A DNA stretch of 9,943 bases from Defluviitaleaceae bacterium (GCA_009782245.1 WRKK01000286.1:1-9943), one strand, 5' to 3'. Positions 1-6,259 are shown, counted from the first letter of the stretch. The notes: generated by a model not told the origin, from the letters alone. Numbers and translations are program-made.

Positions 1-66
1 AGAGCAGAGCAGAGCAGAGCAGAGCAGAGCAGAGCAGAGCAGAGCAGAGCAGAGCAGAGCAGAGCA
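1..66. repeat. (AGAGC)13 pentanucleotide array at window edge
   Basis: Thirteen perfect tandem copies of AGAGC fill positions 1-65, followed by a partial copy. No copy carries a mismatch. Read on the plus strand in frame 1 it would encode a repeating Arg-Ala-Glu-Gln-Ser pentapeptide that stops at TAA 70-72, so it could be the 3' end of an upstream gene whose terminator is the hairpin at 123-154. It could equally be a simple satellite where assembly stopped, or a sequencing artefact. True copy number is unknowable because the array runs off the edge. Confidence 0.9.
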
Positions 67-122
67 GGCTAATTCTGCCCTTTTGTCGACCCTAAAATTT
101 TCTAACCCAATTAAAAAACAAC

Positions 123-154
123 AACGCAAGCATTATTTTTGCTTGTGTTTTTTT
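123..154 (+). terminator. Intrinsic terminator for an upstream gene outside the window
   Basis: AACGCAAGCA (123-132) pairs with TGCTTGTGTT (140-149), with one G-U pair and a 7-nt loop, and runs into a stretch of T to 154. The position and polarity fit the end of a plus-strand gene lying to the left. The only candidate in view is the frame through the AGAGC array that stops at 70-72. The A-rich flank at 112-118 means it could also work weakly in reverse. Confidence 0.7.
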
Positions 155-283
155 GTTTGCACCCTAAAAGCAGGGGGTGAAAATATGCCACCGTAGAATT
201 TAGCACATCAAGCAATAAAGCCAACACACACTAGCAACAAACTAGCAACAAAAAAATTTCCAATATGGAGGAGAAAATTTATC
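155..283 (+). promoter_or_regulatory. Leader of the surface-protein gene, with a minimal Met-Pro-Pro reading frame
   Basis: This stretch lies between the upstream terminator and the surface-protein start. No convincing -35/-10 pair with 16-18 bp spacing was found. It holds a strong Shine-Dalgarno-like run (AGGGGGTGA, 172-180) followed by ATG-CCA-CCG-TAG at 185-196, a three-codon frame encoding Met-Pro-Pro. It also has an 11-bp tandem duplication at 230-251 and the real ribosome binding site GGAGGAG at 267-273, ten bases before the ATG at 284. Whether the tiny frame is translated is inference. Confidence 0.4.
230..251. repeat. 11-bp tandem direct repeat in leader
   Basis: ACTAGCAACAA occurs twice back to back at 230-240 and 241-251, just upstream of the ribosome binding site of the surface-protein gene. 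A shorter related string, AACTAGCAAAA, occurs in the chemoreceptor leader near 6289-6299. It may be a chance duplication, or a binding site in the untranslated leader. Nothing more can be supported. Confidence 0.6.
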
Positions 284-3200
284 ATGCAATTAAAAACAAA
301 AATAAGACGCACTATAGCGGTATCGCTTGCGTTAATTATGTCTCTTGCGTTGATTGCGGTTAATCCGTTTGACGCTTTTGCAGAGGGCAACAACTCTGCT
401 CCCGTTGGCACAGCTGACCTTGTTAATGTTACAATAATAGCTGACGATGACCCAGACGGCGACCCATTAGCCAACCCAGATGGCGACCCAGAGGGCGACC
501 CACTAGTCGACCCAGAGGGCGACCCATTAGTCGACCCAGACGGCGACCCACTAGCTGACCCAGACGGCGACCCAACAACCGACCCAGAGGGCAACCCAAC
601 AACCGACCCAGAGGGCAACCCAACAACCGACCCAGAGGGCAACCCAACAACCGACCCAGACGGCGACCCAACAACCGACCCAGACGGCGAACCAACAACC
701 GACCCAGACGGCGACCCAACAGCCGACCCAGACGGCGACACAACAACCGACCCAGACGGCGACACAACCGACCCAGAAGACCTAGACCCCGACCTAATCG
801 ACATAAACCTAGACGACCTGCTAACGCCAACCCCTGAAATAGGCGTAACCGAGGGCGGCAACATAATAGTTACACACCCAGGCGGCAATACTTATTTTAT
901 TGAGCAAGAAACCCCAGTAATTCCGCCGTTGCCAGATTTCCCAACTTTGCCAGAGCCTGCCGCAGTACAGGATTTTTCTGTTGCACCTTTTGAGGGGCAT
1001 TTTGATATTTTGGATATTGTTGAATTTGAACTTGTTTTTCCAAACAATATTTTTGTGGGACACGAAGTATCACCACTTGGAATACACGCAGCTACAGAAG
1101 ATTCGAATAATCCGCCAAATGATTTCGAGTTTGATGTTGATTGGCTAGTTACCCTGAATGATGTCGAAATTTTTAATGACACAACTTATGGTAATATGTG
1201 GTCGCATACTATATCGATAACTCCAGAGGAAATTGGAACATTGACAATTACTGCCACTTTGGTAGGTTCAAACCTAGCACCGCAAACGATAAGTCTGCAA
1301 GTACTTTCAGATACAGATAGGGAAACGAATACAGATGTGTCAACGGTTTTAGTAGTTGATAATATTCTTTGGCCTACTCTCACACCCAATCCAGACCAAC
1401 AGAACCATTTTACCGCAGCTATCCCTACAAATTTTGAGTTTGTTAGCTTTGCTGTATTCCCAACAGCCCATGTTTGGGGTGCTGACACTAATCCAATTAC
1501 TGCTCTTCGTGTTAATAATGCTATAATATCCGAAGATTTATCACCAGGAGAAGCCATTGTATTCGCACAAAACCAAACAGAATTGGATTTGATGAATTTA
1601 GTAGATGGAATTGGATTTATTCTACCTTTCGGCGAAACAATCATAGAATTTACCGTAACAGCAGTTGACGGCACAACCACCGAAACTTACACAATAACCT
1701 TAACACGCCCTGCCCCTGAAATTGGGTGGTTGGGTATGGCTCCACCTGATGTTGCTTTTGTTGGCGAACCTGCAATTTTTCAGGCTACAGCTTTCACAAC
1801 AGATTGGCAACCTATAGGCGGTGCAGAAATTATTATCGATTGGGTTTTTACATTAAACGATATTGAATTTTACAGCACCTCAACGACTGCTACTGAAACA
1901 ACAACTGGTGCTGAACCATGGCATCAAGTAACAATAACACCCAATGCAGTTGGCGAATTAATGGCATTCGCCACCGTGCGCGGCACAGAAGTTTATCAAC
2001 AAACACCACGGCCTATTATAGTACAAAATAGAGCAACTAGTGCAACGTTGGCAGCGGCAGATTTTAGGGTAATTTTGGACGGAACGCAGCTTGATCATTC
2101 TTTTGGCCCAGGGTTTGAACAGCACATAAATGATTATGTTTTAACCGTTTCGCCAACTTTTGATTTTATAGAATCTCGTTTTGTAATATCCGCTAACGTA
2201 GGCAATACTGACGATAATCGTGCTTTAATTACTGTCCGTGTTGCTGGCGAAGTTGTGGGCGAAACAACAGGGAATAATTGGGGAGAGGCGGTATTTCACT
2301 TGTTCCAAAGCCAAGCCGTTATGAATCAACATTTGCCAGAGGGCGGCATAGGAGCAGTAATAAGCGGAAACACGCCACTTGAAGTTATCGTAACTTCGCC
2401 TGACGGTAGCGTAACAAATACGTACACATTTATAATTGAAGAAGCAACACCTGCAAGACTGGTTGTTTGGGAAAATTCTACAACTGTTACTATCCCTGGC
2501 ATACCCGCTTTTGGAATTGTTTCGGTTTCCGCAGAAACGTACCTTGGCACACACATAGCCATTACCGAATTTACCCTTGATTGGGTAGCTAGACTGAATG
2601 GCGTTGTAATTTATAGGGATACTACTACACAATCTGGCTGGCATAATTTTTGGGTAACTCCGCAAGATAGCGGCACTTTGGAGATAACAGCCACTTTGTC
2701 AGGCACAGACATAAGTATAACACATACCGTGATAGCAGTTGAGATTCCAGAACCAGAATCCAATGCTTTCTTGCAAAATTTGTTGTTTTGGGAGCCAGCT
2801 ACATCACCAGAACCAAAAAATATTCTCAATGAAGATTTCTACCCAACAGTAATGAACTACACAGCAAACGTTGCGCAAAACTTTGAGTCTATTGTAATGG
2901 TACCCTGGGGCTTTATCTGGGGCGGCGAAACCGAACCTACCGCCAGAATTTATCTCGACAACATTTTAGTTGGCACAAGAGTTACTGGCGAATTTTTCCA
3001 CATTGTACCAAACGCCGAAAGTATGCCAGAAGATGCTGTTGGTATAGTGTTGCCTAACGGAAACTCTACTCTACGGATAGTTGTAACCTCGGCGGACGGC
3101 ACAGCAACGCAAACTTACACGATAGTGTTTACACGTGGCACACCGCCAACAGAGCCCACCGAACCAACCGAACCAACAGAACCAACAGAACCAACAGAAC

Positions 3201-4120
3201 CAACAGAGCCAACAGAACCAACAGAGCCAACCGAACCAACAGAGCCAACCGAACCAACAGAGCCAACCGAACCAACAGAGCCAACAGAGCCGCCAATAGG
3301 CACACCGCAACCGCCAGTAGTGATAACTCCACCGCCAACCGAGCCACCAATAATAATAGCACCACCGCCAGCAGGGCCGCCAATCGTAGCACCACAAGCA
3401 CCAGGGCAAGGCACAGGCACAGCCGCAACTGCTCGCCCAAGCACACGCCGTGCAACAACAGGCACAGCAACACAAGCCAATGGCGGCACAAACATAAACG
3501 TCAACTTAAATACTGGCAATGACGATGTGGCAACAGTTGTAGTAAACCTACCAACACGCACCAACGCCAGAGGAATCGCCACAGTAAACATAACCGACAC
3601 CGCCATAACCCAAGCAATAACGAATCTCCGCACTAGTGCCCGTGATGCTCGCACTAGCGTAAACGAGTTTGTCGTTCGTGTAGACATCACAGGCGACGAC
3701 ATAAACGGCACAAATGCAACATTAAGCAGAGGCAACCTAAACCGCTTGGCGGCAGCGAATGCAACATTGCAAATAGCAGCCGACAATTTCGTAGTAGAAT
3801 TAGACCCAGCGGCACTAAGGCAACTAAACGCCGACACTCGCGGCAACGTGAGAATCAGCGTAACACCGCCAGTTTCCGTGCCTGTGGCTTTACGCAATGC
3901 AGTTGGCGATAGTCCAATTATCAACTTTAACATAGGTGCACTAACAAGCGGCACAGTTAGAGATTTAGCCGATGGGCAAATAACACTAGGCTTAACAAGC
4001 GATGCAACAGGGCTATCTGTTGTTACTTTCGCAAATGGTCAAGTTGTAGATGTAGAATCTAGCCACGAAGACGGCGTTTATAGATTTAACGCTGTTGGCG
4101 GGCTTTTCGGCTTGAGATAA
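284..4120 (+). CDS. Secreted multidomain surface protein with Asp-Pro and Thr-Glu-Pro repeats and cadherin-like modules
   Basis: A 1278-residue exported protein, probably on the cell surface or in the exoprotein matrix. The start is the ATG ten bases after GGAGGAG. Residues 1-33 form a signal peptide (basic K/R region, hydrophobic core, predicted cleavage after Ala-Phe-Ala). Residues 56-162 are an acidic octapeptide array of the DPDGDPTT type. Residues about 240-475, 476-719 and 720-951 are three homologous modules. Each begins with an Ig-like half marked by a conserved Asp-Trp (286/287, 519/520, 766/767) and a TP..GTL.ITATL-like strand. Each then continues with a half resembling the cadherin-like beta-sandwich family, ending in a TxTYTIxxTR-like strand. 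Residues 956-1003 are 16 Thr-Glu-Pro repeats, then a Pro-rich linker. Residues about 1066-1278 resemble the domain that precedes SLH repeats in many Firmicute S-layer proteins. No LPXTG, SLH, choline-binding or C-terminal membrane anchor is visible. The gene has its own downstream terminator. An adhesin or matrix role is inference. Confidence 0.93.
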   Translation: MQLKTKIRRTIAVSLALIMSLALIAVNPFDAFAEGNNSAPVGTADLVNVTIIADDDPDGDPLANPDGDPEGDPLVDPEGDPLVDPDGDPLADPDGDPTTDPEGNPTTDPEGNPTTDPEGNPTTDPDGDPTTDPDGEPTTDPDGDPTADPDGDTTTDPDGDTTDPEDLDPDLIDINLDDLLTPTPEIGVTEGGNIIVTHPGGNTYFIEQETPVIPPLPDFPTLPEPAAVQDFSVAPFEGHFDILDIVEFELVFPNNIFVGHEVSPLGIHAATEDSNNPPNDFEFDVDWLVTLNDVEIFNDTTYGNMWSHTISITPEEIGTLTITATLVGSNLAPQTISLQVLSDTDRETNTDVSTVLVVDNILWPTLTPNPDQQNHFTAAIPTNFEFVSFAVFPTAHVWGADTNPITALRVNNAIISEDLSPGEAIVFAQNQTELDLMNLVDGIGFILPFGETIIEFTVTAVDGTTTETYTITLTRPAPEIGWLGMAPPDVAFVGEPAIFQATAFTTDWQPIGGAEIIIDWVFTLNDIEFYSTSTTATETTTGAEPWHQVTITPNAVGELMAFATVRGTEVYQQTPRPIIVQNRATSATLAAADFRVILDGTQLDHSFGPGFEQHINDYVLTVSPTFDFIESRFVISANVGNTDDNRALITVRVAGEVVGETTGNNWGEAVFHLFQSQAVMNQHLPEGGIGAVISGNTPLEVIVTSPDGSVTNTYTFIIEEATPARLVVWENSTTVTIPGIPAFGIVSVSAETYLGTHIAITEFTLDWVARLNGVVIYRDTTTQSGWHNFWVTPQDSGTLEITATLSGTDISITHTVIAVEIPEPESNAFLQNLLFWEPATSPEPKNILNEDFYPTVMNYTANVAQNFESIVMVPWGFIWGGETEPTARIYLDNILVGTRVTGEFFHIVPNAESMPEDAVGIVLPNGNSTLRIVVTSADGTATQTYTIVFTRGTPPTEPTEPTEPTEPTEPTEPTEPTEPTEPTEPTEPTEPTEPTEPTEPTEPPIGTPQPPVVITPPPTEPPIIIAPPPAGPPIVAPQAPGQGTGTAATARPSTRRATTGTATQANGGTNINVNLNTGNDDVATVVVNLPTRTNARGIATVNITDTAITQAITNLRTSARDARTSVNEFVVRVDITGDDINGTNATLSRGNLNRLAAANATLQIAADNFVVELDPAALRQLNADTRGNVRISVTPPVSVPVALRNAVGDSPIINFNIGALTSGTVRDLADGQITLGLTSDATGLSVVTFANGQVVDVESSHEDGVYRFNAVGGLFGLR
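449..769 (+). repeat. 24-bp tandem repeat coding acidic octapeptides (DPDGDPTT-type)
   Basis: About 13 imperfect units, each GAC-CCA-GAC/GAG-GGC-GAC/AAC-CCA plus two variable codons, encode residues 56-162. Variation is mostly Asp/Glu at position 3, Asp/Asn/Glu at position 5 and Thr-Thr, Leu-Val or Leu-Ala at positions 7-8. Three consecutive DPEGNPTT units are identical at DNA level, which indicates recent slippage or unequal crossover. The dense Asp-x-Asp-Gly pattern recalls calcium-binding loops such as thrombospondin type 3 repeats, but metal binding is inference. Confidence 0.9.
3149..3292 (+). repeat. 9-bp tandem repeat coding (Thr-Glu-Pro)16
   Basis: Sixteen unbroken ACN-GAR-CCN units encode a Thr-Glu-Pro array at residues 956-1003 of the surface protein. 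Copies 9-15 alternate two spellings (ACAGAGCCA, ACCGAACCA), giving an 18-bp higher-order period. Thr/Pro-rich arrays of this type commonly act as extended, glycosylatable wall-spanning linkers. Here it separates the three beta-sandwich modules from the C-terminal domain. Confidence 0.95.
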
Positions 4121-4143
4121 TTAAATTTAGCAGTAACAAATCC

Positions 4144-4178
4144 AAAGGGCGGCTTGATTGTCGCCCTTTTGGGTTTTT
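4144..4178 (+). terminator. Intrinsic terminator of the surface-protein gene
   Basis: AAAGGGCG (4144-4151) pairs perfectly with CGCCCTTT (4162-4169) around a 10-nt loop, followed by T, GGG and five T. It lies 23 bases after the surface-protein stop codon. The same GGGCGG...CGCCC design recurs in the terminator after the chemoreceptor. Confidence 0.85.
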
Positions 4179-4252
4179 GTGCTAGTTTTGGCAGGCGGAT
4201 TTTGGTTGATTGAGATTTTGGTTTGATTTGATTTTTTAGATTGATTTGTTTG

Positions 4253-4287
4253 AAAAACCGCAGAGGGCTGAGCCTTTGCGGTTTTTT
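4253..4287 (-). terminator. Terminator of the ATPase/TOPRIM operon, probably bidirectional
   Basis: AAAAACCGCA (4253-4262) is the exact reverse complement of TGCGGTTTTT (4277-4286), and the interior can form a further short stem. Read on the minus strand it gives a GC hairpin ending in a T-run, 23 bases past the TOPRIM-like gene's stop. Read on the plus strand it ends in six T, so it also backs up the terminator at 4144-4178. This shields two convergent units from each other. Confidence 0.85.
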
Positions 4288-4309
4288 GCGGAAAATATTT
4301 ACCATAACT

Positions 4310-4882
4310 TCACTTCTGCAACTGCCTAGAAATCTCATTCCAGTTATTGCAAGACCACTTTAACGACAGCGGAAAATCAGCATTACCAATATTTTTATCC
4401 ACATTTTTTTGGCACATATCCGCCAATTTTATTGCCGCCATTTTTGCCGAATTATTATCTGTGCGTGGGGCTTTGATATTTTCGTCAGTATGCCCAGTAT
4501 TTAAGTATTCAATCCAGTTTTCGATTCTGTATTTTGGGCATATAAACACAACTTTGGCAAATAGTTTTTCGTCAATTTCTGCGTTTTCTGCTATTTGTCT
4601 GTATTTATCCCGTAGAATGTCGCCGTTTGCACAGTCATCGTCCAAATCGGTCATTACAACTAAAGTTGTGTCTGCACCCATTTTGGTACAACGTTCTAGT
4701 TCTACTGGAAAGTAATGTTTAAGCATCGTTGTTTTATCCGTACACGGAATAAGTTTAACTTTGCTTTTTGCCCATGGTCGCAACCAAGTGGGGTTTAGCT
4801 TTTTCAAAAAGGCATTTACAAAAATGGGATCGATGCTGTCTTTTTCCCCCTCGTGCAGACATACAATTTGTGTTCTTTTCAT
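4310..4882 (-). CDS. TOPRIM-like small protein, partner of the adjacent ATPase
   Basis: A 190-residue soluble protein. The reading frame extends to a GTG at 4891, but that codon overlaps the AGGAGG ribosome binding site (4896-4891). The ATG at 4882, eight bases after it, is therefore the start. Near the N-terminus a beta-strand leads into Glu-Gly-Glu-Lys-Asp. The middle has a hydrophobic strand followed by Thr-Asp-Leu-Asp-Asp-Asp, then a strand and Arg-Ile-Glu-Asn-Trp-Ile-Glu-Tyr. The N-terminal Glu plus a downstream D-x-D is the metal-binding signature of TOPRIM folds. The Glu-x-Trp segment resembles that in DUF4276-type proteins. TOPRIM domains in OLD-family and PARIS-type systems are nucleases activated by a partner ATPase. 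By that analogy this may be a metal-dependent nuclease, but activity is inference. It is the second gene of a tight operon. A different small TOPRIM-like enzyme remains possible. Confidence 0.8.
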   Translation of the reverse strand: MKRTQIVCLHEGEKDSIDPIFVNAFLKKLNPTWLRPWAKSKVKLIPCTDKTTMLKHYFPVELERCTKMGADTTLVVMTDLDDDCANGDILRDKYRQIAENAEIDEKLFAKVVFICPKYRIENWIEYLNTGHTDENIKAPRTDNNSAKMAAIKLADMCQKNVDKNIGNADFPLSLKWSCNNWNEISRQLQK

Positions 4883-4890
4883 TGACAACA

Positions 4891-4896
4891 CCTCCT
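4891..4896 (-). promoter_or_regulatory. Ribosome binding site of the TOPRIM-like gene, overlapping the ATPase stop codon
   Basis: AGGAGG on the minus strand (4896 down to 4891) shares two bases with the TAG stop of the ATPase gene (4897-4895). It leaves an 8-base spacer to ATG 4882. This excludes the in-frame GTG at 4891 as a start and suggests translational coupling, so that both proteins are made in a fixed ratio. Confidence 0.85.
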
Positions 4897-5992
4897 ATTT
4901 TTCATGTTCAACCCAGCCACGTGATACCATTTCAGATATTGTCATGCCTCCCCAACTTTGCAACAACTTTACGCGCGTTGGAGATTTGTGGTTATCTCTG
5001 TAAAAATACCATATTGGCGAATATGCACTATTCAAAATTTCGGAATTATGGGAAATCAAAATAAGCTGTTTTGTGTTGTCTATAACTCCAAGCATTTCCA
5101 CAATCCAAGGTTGCAATTCTTGCAGGGTAACAAAATTGCCTGGTTCGTCAATAAAAATTGTGGTGCTAACCTTGGCTGTGCTAAGTATAGCGTGGATTAT
5201 ATACAAAGCCACAAGCATTTTTTCGCCGTCCGAAAGTATGGCAAAATTATAAAGTTCGCCTAAAAAGTTGAGTTCTAGCAGTTTTGTTGAAAATCCTCTG
5301 TCTGACATTTTTAGTGATGTAAAATCCTCTGGCCAAACTTCTTGTAGTGATTCCCTTAAAACGTCTGTCCATTCTTGGTCTTGGGCAAAATGCCTGTATA
5401 CAGAAATTATATTGCTAAAATCAGAGTTTATATGGGGAGTTTCTTGTTTGCTCTCATTTTCAAATAGATGCACTTTTGGGCGCAAAATAGTCAAGTTAAG
5501 CAACGCTTGCTGAAAGACTTCTAGCTGTGGCATTTCTTGAGGGGCGTAAAATATAACAACCGCAGATTGCCGCCAATCCAACGCAAGCGACTTATTTTCG
5601 CCAAAGCTAACTTTCTGCAACTCTCTTGTGAACAGGCTGATACCGTTGCAATGCAAACTTTCTGCATAAAATCGTGGTGGTTCGTGCTTAGCGGTTTGCT
5701 GTAGCTTTAGGCTGTACTTAAAATCAAGGTCGCCCTCTGCAATTTCCAGTTCAAACTCTTGCACATCGCTGTCGAGCCATTTGCAAAATTCTAGCTGGTT
5801 TATAGCATTGCGGTTGCTTGTGGCATCTCCCAAAAAACAGTTTCCCATAGCCAACTCTCGCACAAATGCTAGTGCATCAAATACTGAACTTTTCCCAGAG
5901 CCGTTTGGGCCGCAAAAAACGTTCATTTTATTGAACTCAAACGTAAAATTTACCAAACATCTGTAGTTGTGTATGTATATTTTTTTAAGCAT
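4895..5992 (-). CDS. AAA/ABC-type ATPase, OLD/RecF-like (AAA_21 group)
   Basis: A 365-residue cytosolic ATPase. The start ATG follows AGGAGGT (6007-6001) by 8 bases. The N-terminus has the usual Ile-x-Asn-Tyr-Arg strand, then Walker A GPNGSGKS at residues 28-35. An ABC-signature-like LSDGEK lies at 253-258. Walker B is TIFIDEP, with Asp282 and Glu283. A SHN motif at 314-316 sits where these proteins have their switch histidine. The C-terminus (Ile-Ser-Glu-Met-Val-x-Arg-Gly-Trp) matches a recurring ending in predicted ATPases of this group. There are no long coiled-coil arms: the 220 residues between Walker A and the signature are too few for an SMC/Rad50 arm. Such proteins dimerise on ATP and often control an associated nuclease. 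The adjacent TOPRIM-like gene fits this. It is the first gene of the operon. A defence role is inference; a DNA-repair or regulatory role is the alternative. Confidence 0.9.
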   Translation of the reverse strand: MLKKIYIHNYRCLVNFTFEFNKMNVFCGPNGSGKSSVFDALAFVRELAMGNCFLGDATSNRNAINQLEFCKWLDSDVQEFELEIAEGDLDFKYSLKLQQTAKHEPPRFYAESLHCNGISLFTRELQKVSFGENKSLALDWRQSAVVIFYAPQEMPQLEVFQQALLNLTILRPKVHLFENESKQETPHINSDFSNIISVYRHFAQDQEWTDVLRESLQEVWPEDFTSLKMSDRGFSTKLLELNFLGELYNFAILSDGEKMLVALYIIHAILSTAKVSTTIFIDEPGNFVTLQELQPWIVEMLGVIDNTKQLILISHNSEILNSAYSPIWYFYRDNHKSPTRVKLLQSWGGMTISEMVSRGWVEHEK

Positions 5993-6023
5993 TTTAGGCT
6001 ACCTCCTGTTGCGAATTTTCCTA

Positions 6024-6052
6024 ATTTTAACATATGGGGAAATTTTAGTCAA
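6024..6052 (-). promoter_or_regulatory. Extended -10 sigma-A promoter for the ATPase/TOPRIM operon
   Basis: On the minus strand, -35 TTGACT (6052-6047) and -10 TAAAAT (6029-6024) are separated by exactly 17 bp. A TG one base upstream of the -10 makes it an extended -10. The predicted transcript starts about 10 bases before the ribosome binding site, giving a very short leader. The inverted repeat at 6062-6127 lies immediately upstream of the -35. Confidence 0.8.
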
Positions 6053-6061
6053 CAAAGAATG

Positions 6062-6127
6062 GTAGCACCAAAAATTTGAACACAAAAATTGCTTACATAT
6101 CTGTCTGCGGTCGCCCTTTTGTGCTAC
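6062..6127. repeat. Inverted repeat with 11-bp arms upstream of the ATPase promoter
   Basis: GTAGCAC-c-AAAA (6062-6073, one bulged C) is the reverse complement of TTTTGTGCTAC (6117-6127), with 43 bases between. It ends 10 bases before the -35 hexamer of the operon promoter. It could be a two-half-site operator or a long hairpin; no family of regulator is recognised. No CDS overlaps it. Confidence 0.55.
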
Positions 6128-6230
6128 GAGTATTAAAAATAACAACCAAACCCCACCAACCCCCACATCTTTTGTAAGATTTGCACAAAAAACACACATA
6201 AAAACCACAAAATTTTATGAATAATTACTA

Positions 6231-6259
6231 TTGAAGTTGTGCAAAAACATATTTATAAT
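6231..6259 (+). promoter_or_regulatory. Sigma-A promoter for the chemoreceptor gene
   Basis: TTGAAG (6231-6236), a 17-bp spacer and a perfect TATAAT (6254-6259). Transcription would begin near 6266, leaving an untranslated leader of about 195 bases before ATG 6461. No riboswitch consensus was recognised in that leader. It contains a small hairpin GGGG-CAAG-CCCC at 6410-6421. A promoter of the flagellar sigma type was not seen. Confidence 0.75.

Noticed and set aside
449..769. Repeat array considered as a CRISPR
   Set aside because: Units are contiguous, in frame and multiples of 3 with no unique spacers; they encode a protein repeat.
208..888. Long minus-strand open frames rich in Gly-Ser-Pro across the Asp-Pro repeat, and similar ones across the Thr-Glu-Pro repeat
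   Set aside because: They are the complementary reading of low-complexity coding repeats on the plus strand. They have no ribosome binding site and their composition merely mirrors the repeat.
4121..4252. Remnant of SLH repeats after the surface-protein stop
   Set aside because: The sequence after the stop is a terminator and T-rich low-complexity DNA; no frame resembles SLH residues.
4195..4252. T-rich stretch with recurring GATTTG strings
   Set aside because: Imperfect low complexity between two terminators, with no regular period and no recognised function.
4883..4891. GTG start of the TOPRIM-like gene, three codons upstream
   Set aside because: The GTG overlaps the AGGAGG ribosome binding site, so initiation there is not feasible from that site.
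6146..6164. Possible G-quadruplex on the minus strand (C-tracts of 2, 4, 2 and 5 on the plus strand)
   Set aside because: Only two tracts exceed two bases, so at best a weak two-layer structure; no supporting context.
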